A stretch of 64,000 bases of DNA from Tretioscincus oriximinensis (Eukaryota; Chordata; Lepidosauria; Squamata; Gymnophthalmidae). The position numbers were made by a program, and so were the translations under genes. The stretch is taken from NCBI GenBank assembly GCA_022410635.1, contig JAJVDF010000251.1, positions 1,241,548-1,305,547 on the forward strand. Direction: 5' to 3'. The notes beneath the pieces were generated by a model that did not search any database, was not told the DNA's origin, and was given only the letters and a program-made list of their open reading frames with translations. Shown here piece by piece: positions 10,901 to 25,900 of the stretch; position 1 is the stretch's first letter; every line of letters starts with the position of its first letter.

Positions 10901-13900
10901 GAATTCAGAATTTTGCTTCAGAGTAGAATACAACCATACTAAATTATTTGCTATTTTTTAAAGATTCTGAAGGGGTGCTAGGAGGAAAATGCACACATAT
11001 GCTGAAGATAAGTTGAANTATTTGGATTATCACAGCTCAAAAGCGCGGAACTAACTTTCCTGCATGGCAAAGTAAAAGTTTAAGGCCTCCTTGCTTCCTT
11101 CACAAGGCTTCACCTCTGGTACCTTCAGAAAGTCTCCTCCCCCATGCCTTCACAAAGCCACCCTGTGGTCTGTGGTACTATGCTTGATTTACACATCTAC
11201 CTAAAAATACAACACAATTTTCTGTTATTTGTAAAGGACCAAACAAATCACTAGAATGTATGGTCTTTAATAATCTTAATTTTGCGCCAAATGTGCATTG
11301 TGCCCCAATCTGAGTTCCCAAATTATATGAAAGGAAGCAGCTAATCTTTTATTACTAAATGGATATCCTGCATAGTTAAGCAAAAACATCAACAACACTG
11401 GTANGATCAAATGATAAGACTTGATAATCTAAGTAGTCTCTCTTTATTACCTGTTATTTTCCCCAGTTCACATGCCCTTGAAATGTTCACATGCTTCCAT
11501 CTCCCACAGGATTGCACTTGGACATGATAAGATAGAATGTTGGTAGTACAAGATGGACCATAGGGATTCAGCCAAGATCATCTTTTTAATAGACAATGAA
11601 ATGCTCTTCAGAAAAAGGATTGTCTTCTCAATACTAACGTCCTTCTGTTTTAACTAACATAAATTTTTCTACTGTCTGAAGACCATTGAACTAAGCTCAA
11701 AGATAGCTCAAGTTTAAAGAGCCTATTTGCATGAATAACCCCCTTAGAGCATTGGAATATGACTGAAATGTCTGTTTGCTGGGTCTATATCACTATAATA
11801 GTGTCTTGAATCTGTACAACAATTTCATAGTATACAGTTGCTAATGGGGCAGAAATGGGTGTGAAGGAAATAATCCTTCAGGTGCTGTTTAAGGTTGGCT
11901 TCTTCTTATACACACCAGCTACACATTTTGCTTTTTTGGTGGTAACCATATTGTCGTGTTTCCTTTTTTACTTGGACCTTATATTTAAAAAAGGAGAGCT
12001 GCAGTTATAATTAAACTTATTGGATAAATGTTTGTGTATGTGGAAAAGGGCATGCAGGAACAGGTAAGTTTAGTAAACACAAGGTAAATGCCATAAATAA
12101 TGCAGTATAAGGATAGAATGACTTGACTTGAGAATCTGTTAATGTGCTTTCCAATGGCAATGCTGTTGTGATATGTGGCATATTTTCGTAAACTATTCTA
12201 CATGGGAAAGATATGGAAGATCAACTGATCTCTGCCCTGATCTGTATATGTTCAAGTACATACACATACATTGTCTCAGCAGGTCTACTCTCATCTAACT
12301 TGGAAAGGTAATCTATTTCCTAATAATTTCTAATAAGGGTTCCTTCTACCACTTTAAGGCCCTATTCACACCTTTACTTCTAAACCTTCAGTTCATCTGG
12401 ACAAAACCTCATTCTTTGTGGATGAAGNTGAACAGAAGAAGATTTAAAATAAAGCTGTGACCATGATCTTAAAGACTAACAATAACATGTGCTTTAGTAG
12501 ACATTGACTCCCCACGAGGTTTTTGTACTGCGGTGTTATAGGATTAAGAATCTTTCCCATGTGGTGATGAACTTTCAGTAACCCACTCAGAAGAAAGCTC
12601 TATTGTGGTGGAATTCTGGGGCAGTGGAGCTTTATTCTTAGTGGATTTCTGAAAGTCCGTCACAACATGAGGCAGATTCTTAAGAACATAAGAACATAAG
12701 AAGAGCCATACTGGATCAGGCCACAGCCCATCAAGTCCACCATTCTGTGTCACACAGAGGCCCACCAGATGCACCTGGGCAGTCCGAACAGAGGAAAGCT
12801 AAATATACATCTGTTCATGACTCCCTGCAAATGGCATTTCAGGAGTCCTGCCTGTTGCTCCATCCTGGAGGCAGCATCCAGACATCCATCACTTATATGA
12901 TTAAGTAACTGCATGTAATTACCATCACAGTATGAAAACCTCGTGGGAGTGAAGCCTAAATAAGTTTCTTCAGATGCGGTGGAGAGAGCATTGCATCTGA
13001 AGAAATTGGGTTAATCTATTAAATATATATACTATATATATATAATATACAATATAATNCTTGAATATAGCTGGGGGCATTCCTTGAAACTGATGGGCAG
13101 AAGAGTAAGGACAGACAAAGGTTCANTGGTCTTTGGAATTTACTTTCAGAATAAATGGTGGTGCCTAGCAGCCAGGATAACTTTAAGACAGGATTGGACA
13201 AGTTCATGAACCTTTAGATGCTGCTTCTGGGATGGAGCAACAGGCAGTATTCCTGAAATGCCATTTGCAGAGAGTCGAGGACAGGTGAAGATTTTGCCTT
13301 CTTCTGTTTCAGATTGCCCAGGTGCAATTGGTGGGCTTCTGTGTGAGACAGAGTGCTGGTCTAGATGGGTTCTGGCCTGGTTCAGCAGGGCTTCTCTTGT
13401 ATTCTAAAATTCTTATATCTCCTAATAAAGTATTCTTCTGAGGTTTCATTCTGGAAACACATCCTTTTTTTTTTCTTAGTTAAACTTGTATCCTTCTTTA
13501 ATATCAACAATTAAAATATAAACACAAGGTTGATTTAGCTAGTATGGGTTTGTTTGAAAGATAGTATTTTTTCAATTCAAAATAATTGACACACGTTTAT
13601 TTCAGTATCAGTGGGAAAAGCCATTTCTTACTGTCGAGATGGATAGAGATAAATGGTAGCAGCTTTTTCCTATTTCCTCGGACTGTGAGCTATGACCATG
13701 ACTGTGGCAGGAAATTGGAATAAGTTATCTACAGCATGGATAATGTGGAAATGTGCCTCAACATGGTAGCTGTTACACACTGAGGAAGATTTATACTGCT
13801 TGCACCTTTCTTAATGCTGCTCAGTGTGTTGCAGTTTATTATTGGATGGGTAGTTCTTTCTAACAGGAGCTCCCTTCAATCTCATAAAGTACCCTGCAAG

Positions 13901-16900
13901 TGAGAATAATGTCCACCACTCCAAACTGATGTTGGATGGACGCCTTACTTATCCATCATCAGTAGATATTTTCAAGGAAAGAACAAAGCTGCTTCATACT
14001 TGTCAGTTCTGCTGCTCAGGGCCAAGTTGTGGAAAAAGAAAATGCAGCACACAAATCATATGGATCTACACTGTTATCTGTGATGGCTATCAAATCATGT
14101 GCACCAGGAGAAGAAAAGTGAGTGGATCAATTTAGTTCAGTAGAAATTATTATAGTTCTATAAGTCAGTTATTTCAGGCCCAGTGAAAGAGAAGTAGAAA
14201 TTTTAGGCCATGTCTTTTTCTCTGAACATAATGAAGCTCTTCTGCAGACCAGATCACTGGCCCCAGGAATTATATCTTGAAATACGAATCTGCCATTCAG
14301 GTGCTAGGCTTACTATTGTAGGTCCTGAAGTCTCTGCTCCAGGATAAATATAATCCAGACTGAAAAGAATCAGAGCTTGATTTCTGCCAGAGTGTTAGAC
14401 TATCAACTATTCAGTTAGTGGGAGAAGCTGAGAAGGGAAGGAGCTTTGATGGAAATTCACTGGAGAGCACTCTGATTTATATTTAAGTGTACCAAACAAT
14501 TTGGTGTTTCATGATCAGTAAAAGATGTGCTTTTCATACTGGGAACATCAAGTGAATTGCTTGTGGGTCTATAATTCAAGGCAGTCTGGTAGAGATCAAA
14601 ACAGATCTTATAAGGTCTTTGTTGCCGTTGACTCCTAGCGACTATATGGGCACTATATAGTTGCCATTACCACTTTCTGGGAATAAGCCTGCCTCTCGAC
14701 AGGGTTTCGTATGGGGATGATATTTATCTGATGAAGAATATGTGCTCCATGGCAACAAACTTCTTTTATCCACTTGTGGAAAAGCTCCATTGCCCTTGCT
14801 GATTCTTTCAGGAACTGCCACAAGATATCTGAACACATTTAGCAGTGTGGTGTGGGCCTCACCATCATTGGAAGGCAGATATTACGAGAAGTCATCAGCC
14901 AGCAGGACTGCAGAATCGCTGCTGGCTGACATGCATAGTATTGTCTTCCTTACTTCCTCTCTCCTTCTCCATTATGGAGGTACGTAGAGGCAAGAGAAAC
15001 CCACAATCATTTTTAGATTGCAAGTTTTAACTTACCATATAGAAGGGGCCTAAGAAGGGGATTGATTCTGTTACACATTGTTTTCAAGACACTTAGTTTT
15101 CTAAGTCATTACGTTGAAGGAAAGTCAAATTCTAGACTCTTGCTCTTTTATATTAGCCACTTAGGTTTTTTTTTTAATCTGAAATTCGGTTAAAACTATT
15201 TAGTGGTTGGCCATTATTCAGTATATCAAATGTATCTGAGTTGTTTTCATTGAAAATCAATGTGGTTATAGTGTATTTTTGTTAGGCAGAAAAATATAAT
15301 AAATTGATATCTTTGAGCATAAAATAATTCATATTTTATGTTTGAATTTGTGATTCTTTTAGACGATGACCCTGGAGGTCCCTTCCAACTCTATGATTCT
15401 ATGATACTCTAGTACGTAAAATATAGTTATGCATTTTATAGCTGCATACATTGAGTTTTGGGGATGTAAAGCCTGTAGTTTAATAATTTGTGAGTTAATG
15501 TGAGTTGTTTGATTATGCTAGGTTTCTAGAATTCCGTTCTTTTGTTAGGTACCTAACTTCAGGATTGATTGTTATAAGATGTTAAACTACACTGTAGGTT
15601 ATGAAGTGTAAGAAATTATTCAGTACAATAGATATCTGTACTTAGGTATCTTCTTTTCACTGAGACCCACTTTTCTCTGTCTTGGTAACTCCGTTGTTGG
15701 TCTATCAGTATTTCACACAAAGTAAACTTGGATTTCAGAGGTTTCAGTCTCTAATTTGTGGTCTTGTACTGTCACAGATTTTATTGATAACAAACAAAAC
15801 ACAGTGGCGTCTGAACAATTTACAGTGAAACATTTCACTTAGAGTAGGCTGACTATATAAAAAACATAGTAGNAGTTTGCAGCTTTTAATGTATATACGG
15901 AGGAAGAGAGAAATTTTCACAAGGTGCAGTTTTATGATGTCTGCAGTACCTAGAGGGAAAAATAAATTAAAAAAAATTAAAAGGGTTCTAGAGCAAGGTC
16001 AAACCTATATGGATTGTCTGTTTTGAGAGAAGCTTTGTGCTAGCCAAAGATTGAACAAGCTTTGGTGTTTTCTTTCAGGACTTTGATGACATCCAGGAGC
16101 AAAGATTCCTGGCCTTTTAAAGCACAATTTGCATGTAGGCACGAATGGCTCAGTCACTAAGGAGACAGTCTTTCATCTGGGTGATCGGGTTTCGAAGCCC
16201 TGTGTCAGACTTGGGGAGGGGTGAGCGCCTTCCACTAGCCTGCAGCTCTAGCCAACTTAGCTATTTGAAAGAGATGCAAAATTGTAATCTGCATTTCAAT
16301 TAGATAAATGAGTTCCATCATTAACCTGATAGGNAAGATAGAATAACATGTCAGCCTTTGGGGAAAAATTAACCCTGTAAGCCGCTCTGGAAAAGAGTGG
16401 GGTATAAAAACTCGATTCTTCTTCTTCTCTAAATCAGAAAAAGGAAGCATGCACCCTTCTGCGTGGTTCCCTGTTTCATTCTAGAAACCCCTGGAACAGA
16501 TCTGTCTACTAGTATCCCAATCTAGTTGACTCTTTTAGCCATCCAAACTGATCTACTCTGGGCCTTACCCTNTACTATTTTAAAGGCACTTAGACAAGCC
16601 TCTGTCACCCTGACAATTCTTCAGCATATATTTGGCAACGTTGAGCTTGTTGTCTATTATTTGTAGACATTGGAGGTTGTTTAATGTCGTATTCTTAATC
16701 TCTGTAATATTTGCAAAATGAACACACACTTTTAATGGTCAAGTGTTAAATAAATTCTCAATGGAAATGGTAATATGATGTGATGCTTCATGTGGCAGCC
16801 AGGAACTTTGTCTTTATATAAAGGTTTTTATTTCCTTGTATGTTCATGGTGCTTAACAGATGCAATAAATTGTAGAACATAATGAGTTTAGACCTAGAAA

Positions 16901-19900
16901 GATTGTGTAAAAGGCCACTGANCCATCTAAATCCCATTTCAAGCTATAGAGTCTTGTGCAAGGTTTCTTCATGTGGCAAATATACCCCCAGAGAGTTCCA
17001 CAGAAACTGATGTTTCTAGCCTTTGGGACACAAAGCAGATGCTTAATAACTATAAAACACAGTGATTGTTTATTCCACGATAATTGGGATCTATGCTAAA
17101 GTGATGTGGCTTATGGTATTATTGTGAGAGGCATTCACAAATTAAAATGCTGCTTTTACGAACATGTCATTTGATCTTTCAGTAATTGCATTTCGTATTT
17201 CTCTCACATATTTGTTAAATTCCTGAAAGGGATTTTTCTCTGTTAATTAGACTCTAATTAAATGCATATTTGAAATGCATATTTGTATATCATTTCTAAA
17301 TTTTTATTTTTCCTTTTTTTATTGAGAGGAGAGGACCATTGTTGAAAGAAAAACTTTTTCTGTCTTGACNGAGGTGTATTTTTAACCAGCACTTTAGAAT
17401 CTTTGGGCTGCTCTGAACTGATAGAAAGTAAAAAATCAGATGTGTTCTGAGCAATGGATTCTAACATAAGTAATAAAGCATTTTAATAACCTACATCTGT
17501 GATCGATAATGAAAAGCGAACAATATACCTCCTTGATAGTTTAGTCAGTGCCAATTAGTTACAGGATGCAGATATTTGATAACATTTTGTTCTTTATGGA
17601 TATTCGTAACCTATTATAGAGAGCTTGTTCTTTTTTAAAAAAATGCACAAGAACAAAAGTTTCTACCAATTTATATCANCTAGTACGTGTAACCTTTCTA
17701 AAATACATATATTTCAGCAGATAAATTATGCATGCAGCAACTTGTTATTGCAAACACTCAGCAACATCCATATATTTAAAAGTATGTTTTTGACAACAAA
17801 TTGTCAGAGGGACAAACAAGTTAATCCTAGTGGTGTGTAAAGTAATGTAATGAATCTGTTCAAGACAAGAGAGGAGGAAATGTGGACATTATCCCAAAAG
17901 CATTATCCAAAGTAATAAAGGTTTTTTATGGGGTATTTGGGTCTGTATCTGGTAAACATACAATGGGAAGAAAATGGGACCCTCTGGGGAGTAAACCCCC
18001 TGCTTACCCCTTGTCATAATTCTTATATCATTCTTTACACAAAAAAATATTTTTGTAGTCTTCACACAATATTTTTTAGTTTTACTGTCTCAAGATAACC
18101 AATGTAACGCTAACAAAATATTCTATTAGCATCTGAGACTGTAGCCATGTATTTATTACATAGCTCAGACCTCTTTGATGGGACACTAGTGATCAGTCTC
18201 CACATCTCTTCCTAAGTCCTGTCTGTCTGTTCGTTAGTAGCATCTCCTTATTTTTTTGCGTTCAGGGACTTTCTGGTGTGCCGTTTTTTCATTATGTGAC
18301 TAAGTATTTGAGTTTCAGCTTCAGTATTTGTCCTTTCAATGAAATTATTCTCTTTAGTATTGACTTTAATATTGCAGTCAAATAAACTCTTTTTCTCTCT
18401 CTGTTAAGGAGGAAAAATATTTATTCTTCCTCAATGCTATGGTACAGGCATATATATACTGTACATATATATATTTTCCCCAACTTACATTATATTTTTG
18501 CTGTCTTTTTGCTATCTTTGCTTTTTAATACATTGCAAGGTTTCCTCCCCAGCAGAAAGTGCTTGCAGCGATTCTTGAGCCCATTTACTCCCATTTCTTC
18601 CTGTATCTGCCATGAAGTGATAGTATTGGTCTCTTGGAGAACTCTGGGACCTACATTTTGCAGGCTTGATTTACATGTGGACGTAAGGTTTTATTTCTGT
18701 CAGCATTATTAATTCCCACTTTTGATTAATCCAACTTGTCATATACATTAAATAGCTAGGGTAGCATCCTAGAGTCCCACAAAAAAGCTCCTAAAGCACA
18801 ATCTACAGTGATCAGCACCCAAGTTGCTACATTCCATATGAACAGGTTCAGGGATGTCCATGCAAAATGTCCATGGATGGCTCAAGAGGGAGATCTCCCT
18901 GGGAATGGGGATGTATCCAACTACATTATTTGGTTTTTGATAAGGCGGAGATACTTGCACTAGACAGATTATGCTGGACAATGGAGAGCCAGCTCCAGTT
19001 CTTAGAAGAAGAAGAATCTGATTTTTATACCCTTCCCTTCTCACTCAAAGGGATTCATAGCAGCTTACAAGGTTATTTTTTGCCCAAATATTTATAATCT
19101 ATTTTGNCTTCCCTCCCTATCTACTTGCAAATTTCTTTCAAACAGCTAGGTTGGCTGAAGCAGAAGAAGAACTGGGTTTTTATACCCCGCTTTTCTCACC
19201 CAAAGGGACTCAAAGTGGCTTACATTCTATCTTCCCCATCAGGCTGTGGTGATTCCCAATTTTCTAGTTGCAGTCAGTTGCAATTTCTTGTAATTCTTGC
19301 TTTCAAATAGCTGGGTACAGGCTAGAGTACAGGCTAGTAGAAAGTGCCCACCCATCCCCATGTCCGACACAGGGCTTTGAAACCCTGTCTCTCAGATGAG
19401 AGACCATCTTCTTAGTGACTGTGCCATTTGTGCCAGTAGAGGAAGCTCAATCCTCTCTACAGNAGGCATTGGGCCTCAAACTTTGGCACCTCTGTTGAAA
19501 CACTGAAACTCTAAATCTCTGCACCACTGTGCCTCTATTGGCCATTATGGCCACAGTCAAAACTTTTACTCTCTGCATGTAACTTGAGGATTTCATTCTG
19601 CATAAGCTCAGATTATCTGCAGCATTTTATATATGCTAAACTTTTTTGTCTATTTGAGAATTAGTATTCTTGAGTAAGAAGAAACAAGTATTTTGGAATT
19701 TCTAGTTTTACTTCAGACAAAATGGTAGCTTATGATATTACATGATTTCAGTCTGACAGAAGTTGCTTAATTCATATTAGCTTTTTATCTAGTGTAGTAG
19801 TCCTACTCATGTATCTGTTGAAGTTAGTTTCTCTTTTCTTCGGTTGACTTAACTTTGAATATGAGTTGTCATTACTCAAAGTAGCTTGTCATTGATTGTT

Positions 19901-22900
19901 TCCATAACATAAAATTTGATCAGTTGTGCTAATACTGAAGCATCTAATTGAGTAATCTTCAGGGGAAACCTACTTGATAGTTTTGATCTCTGCCTTTAAA
20001 CAATGTATTTTGCAAGATTACTTATTATTTTTGATAGGCCAAAATGTAGTTCAGTAACACAGAATAAATAGATCAATATCAAAGATGAATTGTACTCAGT
20101 ACTGCACAGCTGAAAACTATGATTGTGCTGCTGAGAATGTTTTATGAACTAATTCCATGTAAGCTCTTTATCTCTCTGGTTTCTGATTTTCAAATTACCT
20201 TCAGGTGGGCACAAAACATTTCCCTCTTTAGATCCCAGGAAACATCTGTAAAGCAAACATTAATAGTCTAGCTAACAGTTCTGGGATTCTGGAGTGTCTG
20301 AGTTGAGAGTGCTAGTAGTGTGTGTGGGAAAGATGCAGATTGTAAAACTGTTTTTTTTTTCATAATAATTTTTATTATTTCCAGACGCGAAACACAACTG
20401 TACAATATATACATAGATATAAACAGTACATTAAAAAGAAGAACAACAAAAAACAAACACCATATATCCACCCTCCACCCTCCTTCTGTCTCGGACCAAG
20501 GTCGAAATCGGTATAGCCAAACTACATTATCAATCTAAGTTTTTGCAAAAGAGCTATAGTCTCTTTCAATATTATATTTATATTCTGATTGCCTGAGACC
20601 ACCTTATTGTATATGCATCTCCATCTTTGTAGCCAATTATTTTTAATTTGAATATTTAATAAACTCAGTCTCCTTTCCCTCACTGCCTCCTGCATCATTA
20701 TCTCCGTAAGGTAGTCATATCATAGTTGGCGTGTCCACTTCATTTGATCTTTCCACCCCTGAGCTATGACTATATGGGCTGCATAAATACCTTGTCTTAT
20801 TATATTAGCCACATCTGTACTCCCATTAGTCCGTCCTGTGCCATTCGTAATCCAAAATTTAATAGTATCTGGTATAGCTGCCCCCGTTATCGATTCCAAT
20901 TCNTCATAAATCTTCCTTCTGAAAGTACATAAATAAGGACATGTTGCCCACATATGTATATATGTACCCGGTATGCTGCATCCATGCCAGCAATCTGAGG
21001 CAATCCCTGCTATGTGGACCAATTGCTTCGGGGTTGTGTACCATCGATTTATCAATTTTTTTTCTACCCCCTTGAATTTATTATACTTTATTGCCTCTAC
21101 CTCTGAAGTCCATTTTTTCCATTCTGTGTCATTAATATTTAACTCTCTGTTCCATTGTTCCCTGATTTTAGAATGTTTCGTAAACTGTTGGCCACCCTTC
21201 CGAAAAAGAAGAAGAAGAACTTGGTTCTTATACCCCGCTTTTCTCACCTTTTCAAAGGGACTCGAAGCGGCTTACAAGGATATATTTTGCCCGAAGGCTC
21301 ACATTCTATCTTCCCCACCAGGCTATGGTGGTTCCCATGTATCTACTTGCAGTCAGTTGCAATTTCTTGCAATTCATGCTTTCGAATAGCTGGGTTGGCT
21401 AGAGCTACAGGCTAGTGGAAGGTGCTCACCCCTCCCCACGTCCGACACAGGGCTTCGAAACCCGATCTCCCAGGCGAGAGACGAATTCCTAAGCAACTGA
21501 GCTATCCGTGCTTTCTGTTTCTTTTAGTATTTTTTGTTGGATACCACTGAGATATAAGTGGTACAGAAATGGTTTCACATTGCCTGTTTCCATGAAGAAA
21601 CTGGGGGTCATCTTGACAACGCTCTTCTTTTCAGGCAATTTGCCATGTCATTGCCACTTCCTGCCTTTTTCACTAGATAGGGGACCCTTCCATATAAACA
21701 CATGGAGAAGCTTGCATTGCTGAATGAAACTCAGCATGGCTTCNGCAAAGGTAAATCATGCCTTACTAACTTGCTACAATTCTTTGAGGGTTTTAACAAA
21801 CATGTAGATAAAGGGGATCCAGTTGATATTGTCCATCTGGATTTTCAGAAGGTTTTTGATAAAGTCCCTCATCAAAGGCTCCTAAAAAAGCTCCACACTC
21901 ATGGTATAAGAGTCCTGGATTGGAAACTGGCTAAAAGATAGAAAACAGAGGATAGTAATAAATGGGCAGTTCTCTGAGTGGAAAGAGGTAAGAAGTGGGG
22001 TATCCCAGGGGTCTGTACTGGGACCTTTGCTTTTCAATATATTCATAAACAATCTGGATGCCGAAGTAAATAGTGAAGTAGCCAAGTTTGCTGATGACAC
22101 TAAACTGTTCAGGGCAGTGAAAACTGAAAATGATTGTAAGGTACTCCAGAGTGGTCTATTGAAATTGGGTGAGTGGGCATCAAAGTGGCAAATGCACTTC
22201 AATTTAAACAAGTGCAAAGTCATGCACACTGGGGCAAACGCCCCAATTACTCCTACCACCTGATGGGAAGCAAGCTTTCTGTGACCGAGCAAGAAAAAGA
22301 TCTTTGAGTGTTGGTTGACAATTCAATGAAGATGTCAGCCCAGTGTACAGCAGCAGCAAAAAAGGCAAACTCCATGTGGGGGTTATTAGGAAAGGAACTG
22401 AAAACAGGTCAGTATATGTTGTTTTGCCTCTTTATAAATCTGTGGTGAAGCCACATTAGGAATACTGTGTTCAATTCTGGTCACCACATCTCAAGGGGGG
22501 ATATTGTGGAACTAGAAAAGGTGCAGAAAATGGCAACAAGAATGATCAAGGGTCTGGAGCACCTCCCTTATGAAGTCAGGCTGCAACATCTGGGCCTCTT
22601 CAGCCTCAAAGGGTGATGTTTGAGGGGTGATCTGATTGAAGTGTACAAAATCATGCATGGGATTAATAGGGTGAATAGAGAAAAATGTTTTCTCTATTAC
22701 ACAACACTAGGAGCAGAGGACGCTCCTTGAAACTGATGGGCAGAAAGGTATGAACAGACAAAGTAAAGTATTTTGTCACCCAGAGAGTTATTGGCTGTGG
22801 AATTTAATTCCTGAAGAGGTGGTGGTGGCTAACAGCTTAGATAGCTTCAAGACAGGGCTAGACAGGTTTATGGACACTTACGTGTATAAATGGGTACTAG

Positions 22901-25900
22901 GATGGATGTCTGGATGCTGTCTCTGGGATGGAACAATAGGCAGTACTCCTGAAATACCATTTGCAGGGAGACATGAACAGGTGCATATTTTGCTTTCCTC
23001 TGTTCAGACTGCCCAGGTGCATCTGGTGTGCTTCTGTGTGACACAGAATGCTGGACTTGATGGGCTCTGGTCCGATTCAATATTGTTCTTCTTATGTTCT
23101 TATGACCACTATCAGTGCCTTGCCCTAGCTGCCTACTCTGGAGATTGGAGAAATACCATTTATAAGGCTATCTCTTACTTGGAGCATTCATGTAAGTTAG
23201 CTTTGAAGAAAAAATAACCTGAATTAAAGCCCTTCCTCTGTAGTGGTTGCAATGGGACCTGCTCATCCCACATTGGCCTCATTAGCCACCAGCAAGCCTG
23301 CTACAGATGTAGATAACTGGTGCCCCTTCATAAATCTTCATTTGTGAAGCTATGCAAAGAAGAACGGAGAAATTGTGTACATGGCTTTGAGTTTTTCCTG
23401 TATAAGAAGAGGTAGAAATATAGACAAATAAATAACACAAGTATTCTCTCACTTCCATAACTAGAATGTGAAAGTAATTGGGTGCTGTACTCTCTGAAAT
23501 TAAATTACAACATTTGACACCAACTATCTTTTAAAATACTGACCATCTCTTTTCGCAGCTGTTCTTGAAAAACCATTGGATAAAAAGGCTGGAAGGAATT
23601 ATGGCCCACCTGGTACCAAAAAGCTTATTTACTTCATTGATGACATGAATATGCCCGAAGTAGATGCCTATGGAACAGTCCAACCTCACACACTGATTCG
23701 ACAACATTTGGACTATGGACACTGGTGAGAGAAGGATAAGTAACTGGAAATAATTCATGCATTTAATCTAATATTATAGGATTATGTTCCTCTAGACTGG
23801 CGAAACATATGACTGTTAGTCTCTGACTCATAGGCTTCATATCAGCTAGCAAAATTCAATATCATAATTCCATGCCACACTCNAGCCAGGGAGGAACATA
23901 CAGGATGGAGTGAAGCAGAGCCAGTTGTAGAAGGGTATTGCTGAGTGGAAAAGCTTCTAAGAGAAAACCTTGCATCATTTGTCATTTCCTAACCAGAGAA
24001 GAGACAAGTGAACTTAATGTACTTACTTTCCTGATTTTGTGTTAGTAATTCCAGATTTGCTTGTTCCAGAATACCTATAGCAGACAGAATCTGTACTTAG
24101 TGGGTTTGGTGGCATACCCATGCAAGAAGTAGTCGTTTCCCAAACTTTACTCAGCTACGGCCTACATGCAGGTACATTGTGACTTGTTGCAGAACAGATT
24201 AATATATGCCACTATGGAGCCTTTAGTATAGGTGTAATCTGGAATACCAGTAGACCTGGGCAGACCATGTGAATACCAGGACACCTGATTAGGGATTACC
24301 AAGTAGATTCAGAAGGAGTGGAGGCTGGAGGAGGACTTTGAGAAGTGTCTGCAGCCTGTTCTTTTCTGAAACCTATCCCCAGACCTTTCTTGTAGAGTGG
24401 ACTGTTAGAGAGGAGCGTTGTACTCAGAGTATTTTCTCATAAGAAACTGCAATGAAACCCTACCTGGCCATGGGAAGCAATACCTTATGATTTATGTGGC
24501 ATTACTGCCTCCTAAAAGTCACCTCTTCATCTTGCCTAGAGGAAGCAGGTAAAAGTAGAATGTATTTTTTCTCTCCTTCTTCCTCTTTCTTTGAGCTATT
24601 TGTAACAGTGCAATTTTTAAAAAATGAACTAAACTTTTATGGTATGCATGTATAATACTTCAGTCTACATGAACAGAAGGGACTTGATGGTTTTTTCTTC
24701 TACTAGAAGCTTCCTTAAGTTCTTTTTCATTAGCAGTGTGAAGTTCCATCTGCAGTAGAGTTCCTGTTGACCCAGGAATTATGTAGCATGTGTGAAACGT
24801 AGCCTTGTTCCCTCACAATGTGCTGTCCCTGCTAGAATACTAATTGGAACCAGCTGGGATGCAGCAGGTACCCAAAATCTACCTGGCACTGAGACTTGGC
24901 ACTGGCTAGCAAGAACTCGACTGGCTGCATATATCTATAATAGGTTGTGAATAGGATGACGTATTCTTTTTTTTCTTCTGGCAAAGGTATGACAGAAACA
25001 AGCTGTCCCTGAAGGAAGTCATGAATGTACAGTANGTGACATGCATGAATCCAACGGCAGGCAGTTTCACAATCAACCCACGTTTGCAGGTATTCATTGT
25101 TCATCCACTCAGGTGAAGGGGTGCGTGTGCTTGTTTCATTCTGCTTTACAAAGGCTAAAGATTTCAATTCTTGACAGCCTATTTATTTATTTATTTATTT
25201 ATGTATTTATTTATTACGCCCTTTTCATCAAAGGGCGGTGCACATAGCTTTTGTTATTTTTTCCATAACAGACACTCTGTAATGTAGACAAGGCTAAGAG
25301 AGTTCCAAAGGACTGTGTGGCCCAAGGTCATCCAGCTGGCTTTCTGGAGCAATGTGGACTCAAACTGACAGGCTAACAGATAAGAGTCCATCACTCTAAC
25401 CACTGCATTCAATTGACTCCTATATAGGAGGTAGAATAAACTAGACAATGCAGTTATTGAGATGAATAGAAATAGGGAGTTATCATGAGCTCCACTTTGT
25501 AAGATCTGAGTATTGCTGTAGGAAGTGATAGAATTTTATATTTTTATCTTGCTGAAATCCAAATCAGTGCTCCTCCATTCTTGCTTTACTTTTATACTTT
25601 AAAACTTATATATGTTGTGGTCACACTTCAGTTTTAATTCAGCTTTAATTCACGTTCNGTGTGACAGAATATATCAACGAAGCGGCAACAAGTTTTCTGT
25701 CAGCATTCTCTTTCTAAGAAGACCCATTTTTGGTTTAATAACATGAAAAGAAAATTATTATTCATTTTATGCCTTCCTTTATTTTGAAAGTGGACTGAAG
25801 TTGGATTAAAATTTAGGTGTGATTGTGCTCCTAAGTACATCCTAAGTAATCATTCCTATGCAGTGTTTTTTTTCTAGAAAAAAAGGTGACGGTACTAACG

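Larger units (their letters stand above)
10684..23558. other. DNAH9 intron b-c (12875 nt)
   Basis: The longest intron here. Contents: CR1 3' pieces in both directions at 12680-13412, a CR1 tail at 15355, SINE family A at 16138, 19003, 19162 and 21204, an L1 3' remnant at 20349-21200 and a degraded CR1 at 21697-23104. 10750-12440, 13450-15350 and 16450-18990 show no element I can name; they include AT microsatellites near 13021 and 18454. Confidence 0.75.

Noticed and set aside
20973..21389. Plus-strand frame of 138 codons
   Set aside because: Antisense to the L1 ORF2 remnant and a SINE; no domain of its own.
22868..23080. CRISPR-like or other tandem array
   Set aside because: No regularly spaced repeat is present in the window; the recurring words are copies of the CR1 3' UTR.
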